DNA of 17,380 nucleotides from Acidobacteriota bacterium (GCA_029777145.1 JAKOSS010000321.1:1-17380); one strand, 5' to 3'. Positions 6,003 to 14,107 are shown, counted from the stretch's first letter. A program made the numbers and translations. Notes: generated from the sequence alone by a model not told the origin.

Positions 6003-7415
6003 ATGAAGACAGAACTGATTGAAGTTACGGAGATCGAACGGGAGATCAAGATCGAGATCGAGCCGGAAGCGGTCCGCGAATTTTACAACAAGGTATCGGC
6101 CAAGTACGCGAAAGGGGCGAACGTACCGGGCTTCCGCAAAGGATTCGCGCCGCTTGAGGTAATCCGGTTGCGGTACAAGGAAGAAATCAAGAACGAGGTC
6201 GTGCGCGAACTTCTTTCGGAACGCGTCACCGAAGCGATCAAAGAGCATGGCCAGATGCCGCTGACCGAGCCCAATGTCCATTTTGAGGATTGGGACGCGA
6301 TTAAGTTGAACGGCAGCGAACCCCTGTCCGTGCACATTCATTTCGAAGTCATGCCGGTGATCCCTGATCCGGCGTACAAAGGCGTCGAGGCGACGCGCCG
6401 CGTCAAGCCGTCTCCGGCGGAGGAGGTCGAGAATCTGATCGAGGCGCGGCGAAGCGAATCCGCCAGCCTGATCCCGGTCGAGGGGCGCAAGTCGAAGGAT
6501 GGCGACACGGTGATCGTTGATCTGACCGGCACTTTTGTCGGCGATGACGAACAGGAACCGATCGTTCTCAACGACCTTGAGATCAAACTCGGCGACGAGT
6601 CGATCGAGAAGTCGTTCACCGACAATCTCGTGGGCGTCGAAGCGGATGGCGAGAAAGACTTTACCGTAACGTATCCCGAAGGATTTTCGGCGCCGAGCCT
6701 GGCGGGCAAGACCGTCGACTATCACGCGAAGATAAAGTCCGTCGGCACGGTCGAGCTTCCGGACCTCGACGACGATTGGGCGAAAAGTCTTGATGAAGGC
6801 TACAAATCGCTCGCGGATCTCCGCAAGCGGCTTGCGAAAGACCTCGAAACGGTTGCCAGATCCGAAGCTGACGTTCGCGTCCGCAACGATTTGATCAACT
6901 CCATCATCCAAAATCATCAGTTTCCGGTGCCGAGCGCGCTGATCGAAAGCCAGGCGCGTAACTTGCTCGACAATTTCGCGCGTGACATGGCGAATCGCGG
7001 ATTCGATCTTAAGAAGGTCGAAGAGGATTTCATCAAGATGGCGTACAACCAAATGCGCCAGCAGGCCGAATTCGACGTCCGCGGAGCGATGTTGCTTGAA
7101 CGCATTGCCGAACTCGAAAATATCGAAGTGACGAACGCCGAAATCGAGGAAGAACTCGGAAAGATGGCCGAATACTATCATGTGTCGGTCGATGAAATTC
7201 GCAGCCAGAAAGGCGTAGAGTCAAGCATTTCCAATACTTTGCGGACACGCAAGGCGGTCGAGGCGGTGTTTGACAACGCGAAGATCGCGGATGGCGAATG
7301 GCTCGAGCCCGGCGCGGCGGAACCCGAGCCGGAAAAGAAAAAGGCGAAGAAAGCGAAGGCTGAAGACGCCGGCGCCGAAAAGCCGAAGAAGAAGGCGGCG
7401 AAGAAAGAGAAGTGA
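6003..7415 (+). CDS. tig: trigger factor, ribosome-associated chaperone and prolyl isomerase
   Basis: A protein of 470 residues. Trigger factor sits at the ribosome exit tunnel and helps nascent chains fold. The N-terminal ribosome-binding domain holds the signature loop VPGFRKGFAP (41-50), which docks on protein L23. A FKBP-like prolyl isomerase domain spans about 165-247 (starting DGDTVIVDLTGTF and ending at the LAGKTVDYHAKIKSV strands). The helical chaperone arms follow to about 430. The C-terminus is an unusually lysine- and alanine-rich tail (about 440-470), probably disordered. The gene begins the tig-clpP-clpX-lon cluster. No clear Shine-Dalgarno sequence precedes the ATG. It may be co-transcribed with tRNA-Leu, since no terminator is seen between them. 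Confidence 0.95.
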   Translation: MKTELIEVTEIEREIKIEIEPEAVREFYNKVSAKYAKGANVPGFRKGFAPLEVIRLRYKEEIKNEVVRELLSERVTEAIKEHGQMPLTEPNVHFEDWDAIKLNGSEPLSVHIHFEVMPVIPDPAYKGVEATRRVKPSPAEEVENLIEARRSESASLIPVEGRKSKDGDTVIVDLTGTFVGDDEQEPIVLNDLEIKLGDESIEKSFTDNLVGVEADGEKDFTVTYPEGFSAPSLAGKTVDYHAKIKSVGTVELPDLDDDWAKSLDEGYKSLADLRKRLAKDLETVARSEADVRVRNDLINSIIQNHQFPVPSALIESQARNLLDNFARDMANRGFDLKKVEEDFIKMAYNQMRQQAEFDVRGAMLLERIAELENIEVTNAEIEEELGKMAEYYHVSVDEIRSQKGVESSISNTLRTRKAVEAVFDNAKIADGEWLEPGAAEPEPEKKKAKKAKAEDAGAEKPKKKAAKKEK

Positions 7416-7458
7416 CCGCCTTTGAAAACCAGTTAATGCGGTCGGTTTGAATCCCGAT

Positions 7459-7486
7459 TTGCTTTTTTGAAGATAAGTTGTAGAAT
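7459..7486 (+). promoter_or_regulatory. candidate clpP promoter
   Basis: TTGCTT (7459-7464, 3 of 6), a 16-bp spacer, and TAGAAT (7481-7486, 5 of 6). The left arm of the 13-bp inverted repeat fills most of the spacer. No CIRCE or CtsR operator sequence is seen here. Confidence 0.3.
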
Positions 7487-7527
7487 GCATTTGACGACAT
7501 CAGCCGTCATTTCAACAACTTATCTTC
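7469..7527. repeat. 13-bp perfect inverted repeat upstream of clpP
   Basis: GAAGATAAGTTGT (7469-7481) is the exact reverse complement of ACAACTTATCTTC (7515-7527), with a 33-nt loop. The loop holds a second 5-bp stem (TGACG 7492-7496, CGTCA 7505-7509). A T6 run precedes rather than follows the stem, so it is not a plus-strand terminator. It may be an operator pair or a 5' leader structure of clpP. Confidence 0.75.
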
Positions 7528-7591
7528 TTCGACTTAAAGCAACTCCTGAACAAACTGCCTGAAATCTCAAGATAAGGAATCAGAGAAAGTT

Positions 7592-8176
7592 ATGTTAGTA
7601 CCAATGGTTGTCGAGCAAACTTCGCGTGGCGAACGTGCCTTCGACATTTACTCGCGTCTCCTTAAGGACAGCATCATTTTCATCGGTACGCCGATCGACG
7701 ACACGGTTGCGAACCTGATCGTCGCACAGCTCCTCTTCCTCGAAGCCGAGGATCCGGAGCGCGATATCAACCTCTATATCAATTCGCCGGGCGGATCGAT
7801 CACCGCCGGAATGGCGATCTACGACACGATGCAGTTCATCAAGAACGATGTGACGACGATCTGCGTCGGGCAGTGTGCCTCAATGGGCGCGTTGCTGCTG
7901 ACCGCGGGAACGAAAGGCAAACGATTCGCGCTTCCGCATTCGCGGATCCTGATCCACCAGCCGTCCGGCGGTGCTCAGGGCCAGGCGACGGATGTCCGCA
8001 TCATGGCCGAAGAAATTCTCAGAATGCGTGAAATGACTTCGCGCATCCTGGCGAACCATTCGGGCCAGCCGTTCGATCAGGTCGAAAAGGACGTCGAACG
8101 CGACCGCATCCTTTCGCCGCAGCAGGCGAAAGACTACGGCCTCATCGACGAGGTCATCGAACACCGAGAGAAATAG
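7592..8176 (+). CDS. clpP: ATP-dependent Clp protease proteolytic subunit
   Basis: A protein of 194 residues, normal length for ClpP, the self-compartmentalised serine protease that degrades substrates unfolded by ClpX or ClpA. The catalytic triad is intact: Ser97 in GQCASMGAL, His122 in [10 protein letters not shown], and Asp171 in ERDRILSP. The oxyanion loop SPGGSITAG (65-73) and the IDEVIEHR end are typical. The mature enzyme is a cytoplasmic tetradecamer. The gene lies 176 bp after tig. Its AAGGA (13 nt upstream) is too far from the ATG to be a good ribosome site. Its stop codon directly abuts the clpP-clpX foldback element. Confidence 0.97.
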   Translation: MLVPMVVEQTSRGERAFDIYSRLLKDSIIFIGTPIDDTVANLIVAQLLFLEAEDPERDINLYINSPGGSITAGMAIYDTMQFIKNDVTTICVGQCASMGALLLTAGTKGKRFALPHSRILIHQPSGGAQGQATDVRIMAEEILRMREMTSRILANHSGQPFDQVEKDVERDRILSPQQAKDYGLIDEVIEHREK

Positions 8177-8326
8177 AATTTGCGATTTGCAATTTGCGAT
8201 TTGCGATTCTTAAACGGAACGGAGATCGCAATTGCGAATCGTCGGCGTTGGGATATTGACCGGCTGTGATCCGACGATCCGTGACAGGACGTCCAATCGC
8301 AAATCGAAAATCGAAAATCGAAAATT
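8177..8326. repeat. 150-bp foldback element filling the clpP-clpX gap
   Basis: The terminal arms 8177-8208 and 8295-8326 are both 32 nt and are reverse complements at 28 of 32 positions. Both are built of GATTTGC/GATTTTC units. Inside lie a 12-bp perfect palindrome TCGCAATTGCGA (8226-8237) and a second inverted pair, ATCGTCGG (8238-8245) with CCGACGAT (8271-8278). The element begins on the first base after the clpP stop and ends 2 bp before the clpX ATG. Part of it reads in frame with clpX ([11 protein letters not shown]), giving a spurious upstream extension to a GTG at 8266. It encodes no transposase, so it resembles a MITE or an intergenic repeat. Confidence 0.8.
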
Positions 8327-8328
8327 CC

Positions 8329-9567
8329 ATGATTCGTCGCCCTGAAGAAATCCTGCGTTGTTCGTTTTGCGGTAAGTCGCAGAACGAGGTCAAGAAATTG
8401 ATCGCCGGCCCGAGCGTTTACATCTGCAACGAGTGCATTGATATCTGCAACGAGATCATCAACGACGACGAACAGGCCGAAAGCGCGTCGATCCGCACGA
8501 CGCTGCCGAAACCGCAGGAGCTGAAGTCGTTCCTCGACGAATACGTCATCGGCCAGGACGAGACGAAGAAACGGCTGTCGGTCGCCGTTTACCAGCATTA
8601 CAAGCGAATCGAATTGGCGAAGCGCCGCACCGACGTCGAGCTTCAGAAATCGAATATCCTGCTGATCGGGCCGACGGGAACGGGCAAAACCCTTCTCGCG
8701 CAAACCCTGGCGCGGATCCTGAGCGTTCCGTTCTGCATCGTCGACGCGACGAGCCTGACGGAAGCCGGCTACGTCGGCGAGGACGTCGAAACGATCCTGC
8801 TCCGACTTCTTCAGTCGGCCGGCGGCGACGTCGAACGCGCGCAGCACGGAATCATATACATCGACGAGATCGACAAGATCTGCCGCAAGGACGACAATCC
8901 GTCGATCACGCGTGACGTTTCGGGCGAGGGCGTCCAGCAGGCTTTGCTGAAAATTCTCGAAGGAACCGTCGCGAACGTTCCGACGCAGGGCGGACGCAAG
9001 CATCCGCAACAGGAATTCACGCCGGTCGATACGACCAACATCCTGTTCGTCTGCGGCGGTGCGTTCATCGGCCTCGAAAAGGTCGTCGAGAAGCGTTTCC
9101 GCAACAAGTCGCTCGGATTCTCGGCCGACGTCAAATCAAGCAAACAGCGCCAGAACGAGGCGATCGAGAAACTCGAGCCCGAAGATCTGATCCATTACGG
9201 CCTGATCCCCGAATTCGTCGGACGCCTCCCGGTTCTCGGGACGCTGCGCGAACTCGACGAAGCCGCTCTGCTCAAGATCCTGACGGAACCGAAGAACGCG
9301 CTGATCAAGCAGTACCAGCGTAAGTTCGAGTTCGACAACATCAAGCTCAAGTTCAACGACGACGCGCTCAAGGCGATCGCCCGCAAGGCGATCAAGCGCA
9401 AGGTCGGCGCGCGCGGTTTGATGATGATCCTCGAAGAGATCCTGCTCGATTCGATGTACGTCCTGCCGTCGCAGAAAAAGGTCAAGGAACTCGTCATCAC
9501 GAAGGAAATGATTGAGCACAAGAAGCCGGTCTTTGAGTTGATCAAGGACCTCGACGAAGCAGCATAG
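8329..9567 (+). CDS. clpX: ClpX, AAA+ unfoldase of the ClpXP protease
   Basis: A protein of 412 residues. The N-terminal zinc-binding domain has the four cysteines C11, C14, C33 and C36. The AAA+ module has Walker A GPTGTGKT (114-121), the pore loop GYVG (147-150), Walker B IIYIDEID (175-182), the RKH loop (223-225), the arginine-finger region EFVGRLPV (295-302) and sensor 2 GARG (360-363). SLGF (261-264) is the loop expected to dock into ClpP. It unfolds tagged proteins and feeds them to ClpP. I chose the ATG at 8329 rather than the GTG at 8266 because the extra 21 residues are encoded by the repeat element and are not ClpX-like. No Shine-Dalgarno sequence precedes the ATG; the repeat occupies that space. 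Confidence 0.97.
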   Translation: MIRRPEEILRCSFCGKSQNEVKKLIAGPSVYICNECIDICNEIINDDEQAESASIRTTLPKPQELKSFLDEYVIGQDETKKRLSVAVYQHYKRIELAKRRTDVELQKSNILLIGPTGTGKTLLAQTLARILSVPFCIVDATSLTEAGYVGEDVETILLRLLQSAGGDVERAQHGIIYIDEIDKICRKDDNPSITRDVSGEGVQQALLKILEGTVANVPTQGGRKHPQQEFTPVDTTNILFVCGGAFIGLEKVVEKRFRNKSLGFSADVKSSKQRQNEAIEKLEPEDLIHYGLIPEFVGRLPVLGTLRELDEAALLKILTEPKNALIKQYQRKFEFDNIKLKFNDDALKAIARKAIKRKVGARGLMMILEEILLDSMYVLPSQKKVKELVITKEMIEHKKPVFELIKDLDEAA

Positions 9568-9603
9568 CTTTTGTAAATCGAAATTTGGGATTTTTGTATA
9601 TCA

Positions 9604-9615
9604 AGCCGAAGGCGC
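9604..9615. repeat. short REP-like hairpin motif
   Basis: AGCCGAAGGCGC, a GCC-GAA-GGC mini-hairpin, is repeated exactly at 13396-13407. It lies between clpX and its terminator. It resembles the GCGGC-GAA-GCCGC hairpin at the transposase module (16436-16448), but is short enough to be coincidence. Confidence 0.35.
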
Positions 9616-9635
9616 TTCATGGCCTCGGATCTCAA

Positions 9636-9675
9636 AATGAGAAAAAGGACCGCAATGACGGTCCTTTTTCTCATT
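9636..9675. terminator. bidirectional intrinsic terminator between clpX and the thioredoxin-fold gene
   Basis: A perfect 17-bp stem, AATGAGAAAAAGGACCG (9636-9652) with its complement (9659-9675), and a 6-nt loop CAATGA. The GGACCG core is flanked by A5 on the left and T5 on the right, so each strand gives a GC-rich stem followed by a U-run. It serves clpX on the plus strand and the convergent gene on the minus strand. Confidence 0.88.
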
Positions 9676-9740
9676 GATCGCGAATTTTCGGGTCGGCCGT
9701 CGCACGAAACGTGAGGCCAATCGGAGCATGCATCGGCGTC

Positions 9741-10619
9741 TCAGCCGCGCTTCGCATTCATCGCCTGGGTTGCTCGCTCCAGGTATTTCGATTCCGGAAA
9801 CTCCGATTTCAGCTGATCGAAGTATTTTTGCGCTTCTTTCTTCTTCTTGCGGTCGATGCCGTTCAGGACTCCGTAAAGGAGTACTGCCTCACGATTCGCG
9901 CCCTTCTCGAACTCCTTCAAGTAGTCTTCGATCGCCTTGGATGCCTCGTCGAACTCGTCCGAAAGGTAGTGGTTTACTCCGATGATCGCCTTCACGCGTT
10001 CGCGGTTGACGAGGTCCTGCCTGAGGGCAGGGGTCGGCAAAGCATTCTTGTAAAACTTATTGCTCAGCTGAAACATCTTTGCGTTGCGGTATGCGTCGGC
10101 GATCTTAAGTTGCGCCACTCCGTTGCTTGCGTCCGCTTCGACCTGATCGTAGTAAGGTTTCAGAGGGGAGAAGTCCTTCGGCATCTTCTCAAGGATCGCA
10201 AAAAGATCAGTTACTTTCGCCGGCGAGAATCCGCGCCGGGTGGCGATGACGTTCGCCAGCGGGTCGGTGAAAACGACGTGCGGAATTATTTCGATATCAA
10301 ACTGTCGAGCAATCTTTCGGTTTTTATCGAAATCGACCTTCACGGCGATGAACGGCTTCACCGCTCCGGCCACACTGTCCAGTACCCAGAATTCCTTGTC
10401 CATCAAGAGGCACGGTTTGCACCAAGTAGCGGTGAAATCCAAAAGCATGGGCTTCATCTCGTCCCGGGCCCTTTTTTGTGCAACTTCGAAGTCCTTTTCC
10501 CAAACGATCCCACCGATCTCGTTTGTTTGGGCGAAAGCCGACAGTGCCGAAACACAGGTAAGAATGGAAACGAAAACGATTGAAACGCAGCCGCGGAGGC
10601 TATTAACAGAATAAGGCAT
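9741..10619 (-). CDS. exported thioredoxin-fold protein with TPR-like C-terminal half
   Basis: A protein of 292 residues. A signal peptide is visible (hydrophobic run from about 11 to 28, then SAFA-Q near residue 30), so it is probably periplasmic or, less likely, membrane-anchored. Residues about 38-140 form a thioredoxin-like domain with the redox motif WCKPC (66-70) and the cis-proline in IIPHVVF (P113), as in DsbD-gamma or thioredoxin_7 proteins. The C-terminal half is helical (ADAYRNAKMFQLSNKFY, EASKAIEDYLKEF and KYFDQLKSEFPESKYL), as in tetratricopeptide repeats. The likely role is disulfide reduction or exchange in the cell envelope with a bound partner. The ATG at 10619 is preceded by GGAG with an 8-nt spacer; a GTG at 10628 lies too close to that site. 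It lies on the opposite strand inside the tig-clpPX-lon cluster. Confidence 0.87.
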   Translation of the reverse strand: MPYSVNSLRGCVSIVFVSILTCVSALSAFAQTNEIGGIVWEKDFEVAQKRARDEMKPMLLDFTATWCKPCLLMDKEFWVLDSVAGAVKPFIAVKVDFDKNRKIARQFDIEIIPHVVFTDPLANVIATRRGFSPAKVTDLFAILEKMPKDFSPLKPYYDQVEADASNGVAQLKIADAYRNAKMFQLSNKFYKNALPTPALRQDLVNRERVKAIIGVNHYLSDEFDEASKAIEDYLKEFEKGANREAVLLYGVLNGIDRKKKKEAQKYFDQLKSEFPESKYLERATQAMNAKRG

Positions 10620-10651
10620 GTGAGTCACTCCTGCGTAAGATTTTCGGAATC

Positions 10652-10660
10652 ATTTTAGCA
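10652..10660 (-). promoter_or_regulatory. extended -10 promoter of the thioredoxin-fold gene
   Basis: On the minus strand, TGC followed by TAAAAT (5 of 6) forms an extended -10. No good -35 is seen. The predicted leader is about 25 nt and carries the GGAG ribosome site (10628-10631). Confidence 0.4.
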
Positions 10661-10733
10661 TCAATGCACGGAGAATTGTCGGACTTTTGGCACGTTTGAT
10701 CTTGAAGGTAAATTATGAGCGGAAACGGAAATC

Positions 10734-10804
10734 CTGAAATGCCGCGAGCCTACAATCTGGAATGCCGCAGGTTTGGAATCTTGGAATGCCCCCGTCTTGA
10801 ATAC
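10734..10804 (+). repeat. three tandem copies of a 23-25 nt repeat upstream of lon
   Basis: The units are 10734-10756, 10757-10779 and 10780-10804. They share the pattern CTGGAATGCCGC followed by a variable tail ending in AAT or AATAC. The first two are 23 nt long and the third 25. The surrounding 10620-10936 region, 317 bp without a gene, also holds the thioredoxin-gene promoter, a GCAAATC repeat and the lon promoter candidate. Confidence 0.7.
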
Positions 10805-10809
10805 GGAAA

Positions 10810-10840
10810 AATCGCAAATCGAAAATCGCAAATCGAAAAT
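10810..10840 (+). repeat. single arm of the GATTTGC-type repeat upstream of lon
   Basis: Alternating AATCGCAA and ATCGAAA units, nearly the same sequence as the right arm of the clpP-clpX foldback (8295-8326). No opposed arm was found within this spacer, so here the repeat is solitary. It ends 4 bp before the lon -35 candidate. Confidence 0.75.
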
Positions 10841-10843
10841 GGC

Positions 10844-10873
10844 TTGGCTTTGCCGCGTCCAATCAACTAAAAT
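10844..10873 (+). promoter_or_regulatory. candidate lon promoter
   Basis: TTGGCT (10844-10849, 4 of 6), an 18-bp spacer, and TAAAAT (10868-10873, 5 of 6). The predicted start near 10880 gives a leader of about 57 nt. No CIRCE (HrcA) operator is present. Confidence 0.4.
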
Positions 10874-10936
10874 TAGAAATCAAGGCCCAATAGCACTTTA
10901 TCGGAATCAAAAGTTCCCGTTTTGATAGACCAAAAT

Positions 10937-13363
10937 ATGCAAGAATTTTCAGACCAGATGCCGAAGGACATCGTCCGGTTTCCGATGGTTCCGATCCGCG
11001 ATGTCGTGATCTTTCCGTACACCAAGGTCGCTTTCAAGATCGGCCGCGCGAGTTCGGTCGCAGCGCTCGAAAAGGCGATGACCGGCGAGCGGAACATCTT
11101 TCTCGCAACACAGCATGACGCATCGGTTGATGAACCGAGCCCCGATCAGGTCTACACGATCGGCACGCTCGGCCGCATTCTGCAGGCACAGAAACAGGAC
11201 AACGGACAGATCAAGGTCGTCGTCGAAGGCCGCGACCGCGGCGTCGCCGTCCGCGTCGAACAGGACGAGAACGGAATGTTCTACGCCTATGTCCGCAAGG
11301 TCGACTCGGTCGATGAATCGGGATACCGCACCGACGGCCTGCTGCAGAAGATCCACAATCTTGTCGAACAATTGCTCCGCGTCTCGCCCGACGCATATTC
11401 CGACGCGCTTCACGCATCGCTGCGCGGAATCTCGGCGGCGCAGATCAGCGATGCGATGTCGTCGCATCTTCGTATCTCCGTTGAGGAAAAACAGAAGCTG
11501 CTCGAAACCTCGTCGGTCCAGGAACGGCTTCAGAAACTGATCGAGATCCTCGAAATGGAGATCGAGAAGAAGCAGCTCGACCGCAATATTCATGCTCGCA
11601 CCAAGAAGCAGATGGACAAGCATCAGCGCGAGTACTATCTGAACGAGCAGATCAAGGCGATCCACAAAGAGCTGGGCCGCAAGGACGAAAAGGCTGAACT
11701 CGAAGAACTGAAGAAGAAGATCGAAGAGGCCGGAATGTCCGAAGAGGCGCAGGACAAGGCGCTTCAGGAATTCTCGCGGCTCGAGGCGATGTCGCCGATG
11801 TCGGCTGAATCGACGGTTTCGCGCACGTACATCGACTGGCTGATCAACGTTCCTTGGAAACAGCGTACAGAGGAGATCGAGGATCTTGGCGAAGCCGAAA
11901 CCGTGCTCAATGAGGATCATTACGGGCTTGAGAAGATCAAGGACCGGATCCTTGAATATCTTGCTGTCCGGCAGTTGGTGAAGAACCCGAAGGGAACGAT
12001 CCTGTGCTTTGTCGGCGCGCCGGGCGTTGGAAAGACTTCGCTCGGAAAATCGATCGCCCGGGCGACGGGACGAAAGTTTGTGCGGCTCGCGCTCGGCGGA
12101 GTCCATGACGAGGCCGAGATCCGCGGTCACCGACGTACTTATATCGGCGCTTTGCCGGGACAGATCGTGCAGTTGATGAAGCGCGCGGGAACCGTCAATC
12201 CGGTGATCCTGCTCGACGAGGTCGACAAACTCGGACGCGATTTCCGCGGTGATCCGTCGGCGGCGCTTCTCGAAGTTCTCGATCCGGAACAGAACAGCAC
12301 ATTCCGCGATCATTATCTGGACGTCGATTACGATCTTTCGCAGGTGTTCTTCATCGCGACGGCGAACGTCCTCCACACGATCCCGCCGGCACTTCAGGAC
12401 CGGCTCGAGATCTTGAATCTTTCCGGCTACACCGAACGCGAGAAGTGCGAGATCGCGAAACGCCATTTGATACCGAAACAGGCCGACGGCAACGGGCTCG
12501 ACGCGGAAGCGGTGAGATTCACCGATGACGGCATTCTCGAGATCATTCGTCATTACACCCGCGAGGCCGGCGTTCGAAATCTCGAACGCGAGATCTCGTC
12601 GTGCCTTCGCAAGATCGCGAAACAGTTCGTCGTTTCAAGCACGAAGGACGATTTCCGCGCCATCATCGACGCCGAGAAGGTCCGTGAACTGCTCGGCACG
12701 ATCCGCTTCCGCAAGCAGGACATCGCGCGCAAGAGCGAGGTCGGACTGGTCAACGGCCTGGCATGGACAGAGGTCGGCGGCGACGTGCTGCAGGTCGAAG
12801 CGACGCTCGTCAAAGGAAAGGGAAACGTGACCCTGACCGGAAAACTCGGCGAGGTGATGCAGGAATCAGCGCGGGCGGCTCTGACGTGCGTCAAGACGCG
12901 TGCCGAAGCTCTTGGGCTCGACCCTGACGTCTTCCACGAAAAGGACCTTCACGTTCACGTTCCCGAAGGCGCGATCCCGAAGGACGGACCGAGTGCGGGC
13001 ATCACGATGGCGACGGCGATCGTTTCGATCCTGACCGGCAAGAAAGCGCGTCACGATCTGGCTATGACGGGCGAGATCACTCTCCGCGGCAAAGTTCTGC
13101 CGATCGGCGGCGTCAAGGAGAAGCTTCTCGCCGCGCACCGTTTCGGACTGCGGACGATCGTTCTTCCGAAGGACAACGAAAAGGACCTTGCCGACATTCC
13201 CGAGGAAGTCCGCGAGGAATTGACGATCCATCCGGTCGATATGATCGACGAGGTGCTCGGATACGCGCTGGAGAGCGATAAGCCGGCGGATCCGATACCG
13301 GCGGCACCGGTCTGGTCGCCTGACAAGCCCGGCGACGATCGTCCGACCGCGGTCGTTGAGTAA
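10937..13363 (+). CDS. lon: ATP-dependent Lon protease
   Basis: A protein of 808 residues, standard for bacterial LonA. It degrades misfolded and regulatory proteins in the cytoplasm as a hexamer. The N-terminal LON substrate domain begins near residue 10 ([19 protein letters not shown]). A charged coiled-coil region (about 180-270) follows. The AAA+ part has Walker A GAPGVGKT (360-367) and Walker B VILLDEVD (423-430). The protease domain has the Ser-Lys dyad: Ser686 in KDGPSAGI and Lys727 in [11 protein letters not shown]. The tail after about 785 is proline-rich. I chose the ATG at 10937; a TTG at 10922 would add five residues (MIDQN), and neither has a clear Shine-Dalgarno sequence. It closes the tig-clpP-clpX-lon cluster but has its own upstream region. 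Confidence 0.97.
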   Translation: MQEFSDQMPKDIVRFPMVPIRDVVIFPYTKVAFKIGRASSVAALEKAMTGERNIFLATQHDASVDEPSPDQVYTIGTLGRILQAQKQDNGQIKVVVEGRDRGVAVRVEQDENGMFYAYVRKVDSVDESGYRTDGLLQKIHNLVEQLLRVSPDAYSDALHASLRGISAAQISDAMSSHLRISVEEKQKLLETSSVQERLQKLIEILEMEIEKKQLDRNIHARTKKQMDKHQREYYLNEQIKAIHKELGRKDEKAELEELKKKIEEAGMSEEAQDKALQEFSRLEAMSPMSAESTVSRTYIDWLINVPWKQRTEEIEDLGEAETVLNEDHYGLEKIKDRILEYLAVRQLVKNPKGTILCFVGAPGVGKTSLGKSIARATGRKFVRLALGGVHDEAEIRGHRRTYIGALPGQIVQLMKRAGTVNPVILLDEVDKLGRDFRGDPSAALLEVLDPEQNSTFRDHYLDVDYDLSQVFFIATANVLHTIPPALQDRLEILNLSGYTEREKCEIAKRHLIPKQADGNGLDAEAVRFTDDGILEIIRHYTREAGVRNLEREISSCLRKIAKQFVVSSTKDDFRAIIDAEKVRELLGTIRFRKQDIARKSEVGLVNGLAWTEVGGDVLQVEATLVKGKGNVTLTGKLGEVMQESARAALTCVKTRAEALGLDPDVFHEKDLHVHVPEGAIPKDGPSAGITMATAIVSILTGKKARHDLAMTGEITLRGKVLPIGGVKEKLLAAHRFGLRTIVLPKDNEKDLADIPEEVREELTIHPVDMIDEVLGYALESDKPADPIPAAPVWSPDKPGDDRPTAVVE

Positions 13364-13370
13364 TGTCGTT

Positions 13371-13407
13371 GCGAAGCCGCTGTTGGCGTTAGCTGAGCCG
13401 AAGGCGC
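13371..13407 (+). repeat. REP-like double hairpin motif after lon
   Basis: GCGAAGCCGC (13371-13380) is followed by a short spacer and AGCCGAAGGCGC (13396-13407). The first string also occurs in the hairpin at the transposase gene end (16439-16448); the second also occurs at 9604-9615. The arrangement of two GC-rich mini-palindromes in a spacer is typical of REP sequences, but two copies are too few to be sure. Confidence 0.4.
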
Positions 13408-13445
13408 ATTGTTACATGTCGCGTAATTCCGGACATCAGACGAAT

Positions 13446-13473
13446 CAACTAACAACGGACAACTGACCAAAGA
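13446..13473 (+). repeat. degenerate 7-nt tandem repeat upstream of engB
   Basis: CAACTAA, CAACGGA, CAACTGA and CCAAAGA run in a 7-nt period up to the AAGG ribosome site (13475-13478) of engB. Only four units are present. Confidence 0.5.
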
Positions 13474-13481
13474 CAAGGCCC

Positions 13482-14063
13482 GTGAAGATTACCTCAGCTG
13501 AATTCATCAAGAGCGCGTTCGAGCGCTCGCACTGGGTTTCTGACGGCCGGCCCGAGATCGCGTTTCTCGGCCGGTCGAACGTCGGCAAATCGAGCCTCAT
13601 CAATTCGCTGCTTCAGCGGAAAGGACTCGCGCGGACGTCGAACACTCCCGGCCGAACGCAGTCGATCAACTTTTTCCTCATCAACGATGCCTTCTATTTC
13701 GCCGATCTTCCTGGTTACGGATACGCCCGCGTCTCGAAGACGATGCGCCGCGACTGGGGGAAGATGGCGGAAGAATATCTTGCCAACCGGCGCGAGCTTG
13801 TGCTATTTATTCAATTAGTCGATTCTCGTCACAAGCCCACGGAACTTGATCTTAACCTCAACGAATGGCTCAAAATTCACGAGAAGAATGCGATCGTCGT
13901 GGCGACGAAATCAGATAAACTTTCGAGCAATCAGTTGGTCAAGACCATGCGCGGGATCGAAGCGGAATTGCCGGATTCGAAGGTGATCGCGTACTCGGCG
14001 CAGACGGGAAAGGGGCGCGACGAGGTCTGGAGCCGGATCGAAAAATCTTTGGCCAAATTTTGA
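13482..14063 (+). CDS. engB: EngB/YihA/YsxC ribosome-biogenesis GTPase
   Basis: A protein of 193 residues, the usual length for this small essential GTPase, which assists assembly of the large ribosomal subunit. All nucleotide-binding motifs are seen: G1 GRSNVGKS (30-37), the G2 region SNTPGRTQ (53-60), G3 DLPGYGYA (75-82), G4 TKSD (142-145) and G5 SAQTG (172-176). The start is a GTG, preceded by AAGG with a short 3-nt spacer (13475-13478). It sits 118 bp after lon. The association of engB with lon and clpX recurs in other bacteria (recalled). Downstream is rho, with a separate promoter candidate between them. Confidence 0.95.
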   Translation: MKITSAEFIKSAFERSHWVSDGRPEIAFLGRSNVGKSSLINSLLQRKGLARTSNTPGRTQSINFFLINDAFYFADLPGYGYARVSKTMRRDWGKMAEEYLANRRELVLFIQLVDSRHKPTELDLNLNEWLKIHEKNAIVVATKSDKLSSNQLVKTMRGIEAELPDSKVIAYSAQTGKGRDEVWSRIEKSLAKF

Positions 14064-14071
14064 AAAACGGG

Positions 14072-14101
14072 TTGATTTTTAAGTTGTTCCTCTGTAATAA
14101 T
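14072..14101 (+). promoter_or_regulatory. candidate rho promoter
   Basis: TTGATT (14072-14077, 4 of 6), an 18-bp spacer, and AATAAT (14096-14101, 5 of 6). The predicted start near 14108 leaves a leader of about 190 nt before the rho ATG. Confidence 0.45.
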
Positions 14102-14107
14102 TAACCA

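Noticed and set aside
5979..7181. Minus-strand open frame of 400 codons opposite tig
   Set aside because: It overlaps a full trigger factor gene and runs into the tRNA-tig spacer; there is no plausible start signal or domain.
7413..7444. Intrinsic terminator after tig
   Set aside because: GACCGC and GCGGTC can pair across the tig stop, but the loop is long and the nearest T-run is about 20 nt downstream.
8266..8328. 21-residue N-terminal extension of ClpX from the GTG at 8266
   Set aside because: The residues are encoded by the repeat element and the ClpX zinc domain fits a start at 8329.
8134..9009. Minus-strand open frame across the clpP-clpX junction
   Set aside because: It crosses the foldback element and both real genes in antisense. 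Low-complexity repeat codons keep it open.
10949..12553. Long open frame of 534 codons on the minus strand opposite lon
   Set aside because: It is a mirror of lon codon structure: an arginine/aspartate-rich sequence without recognisable motifs, while the plus frame has complete Lon domains.
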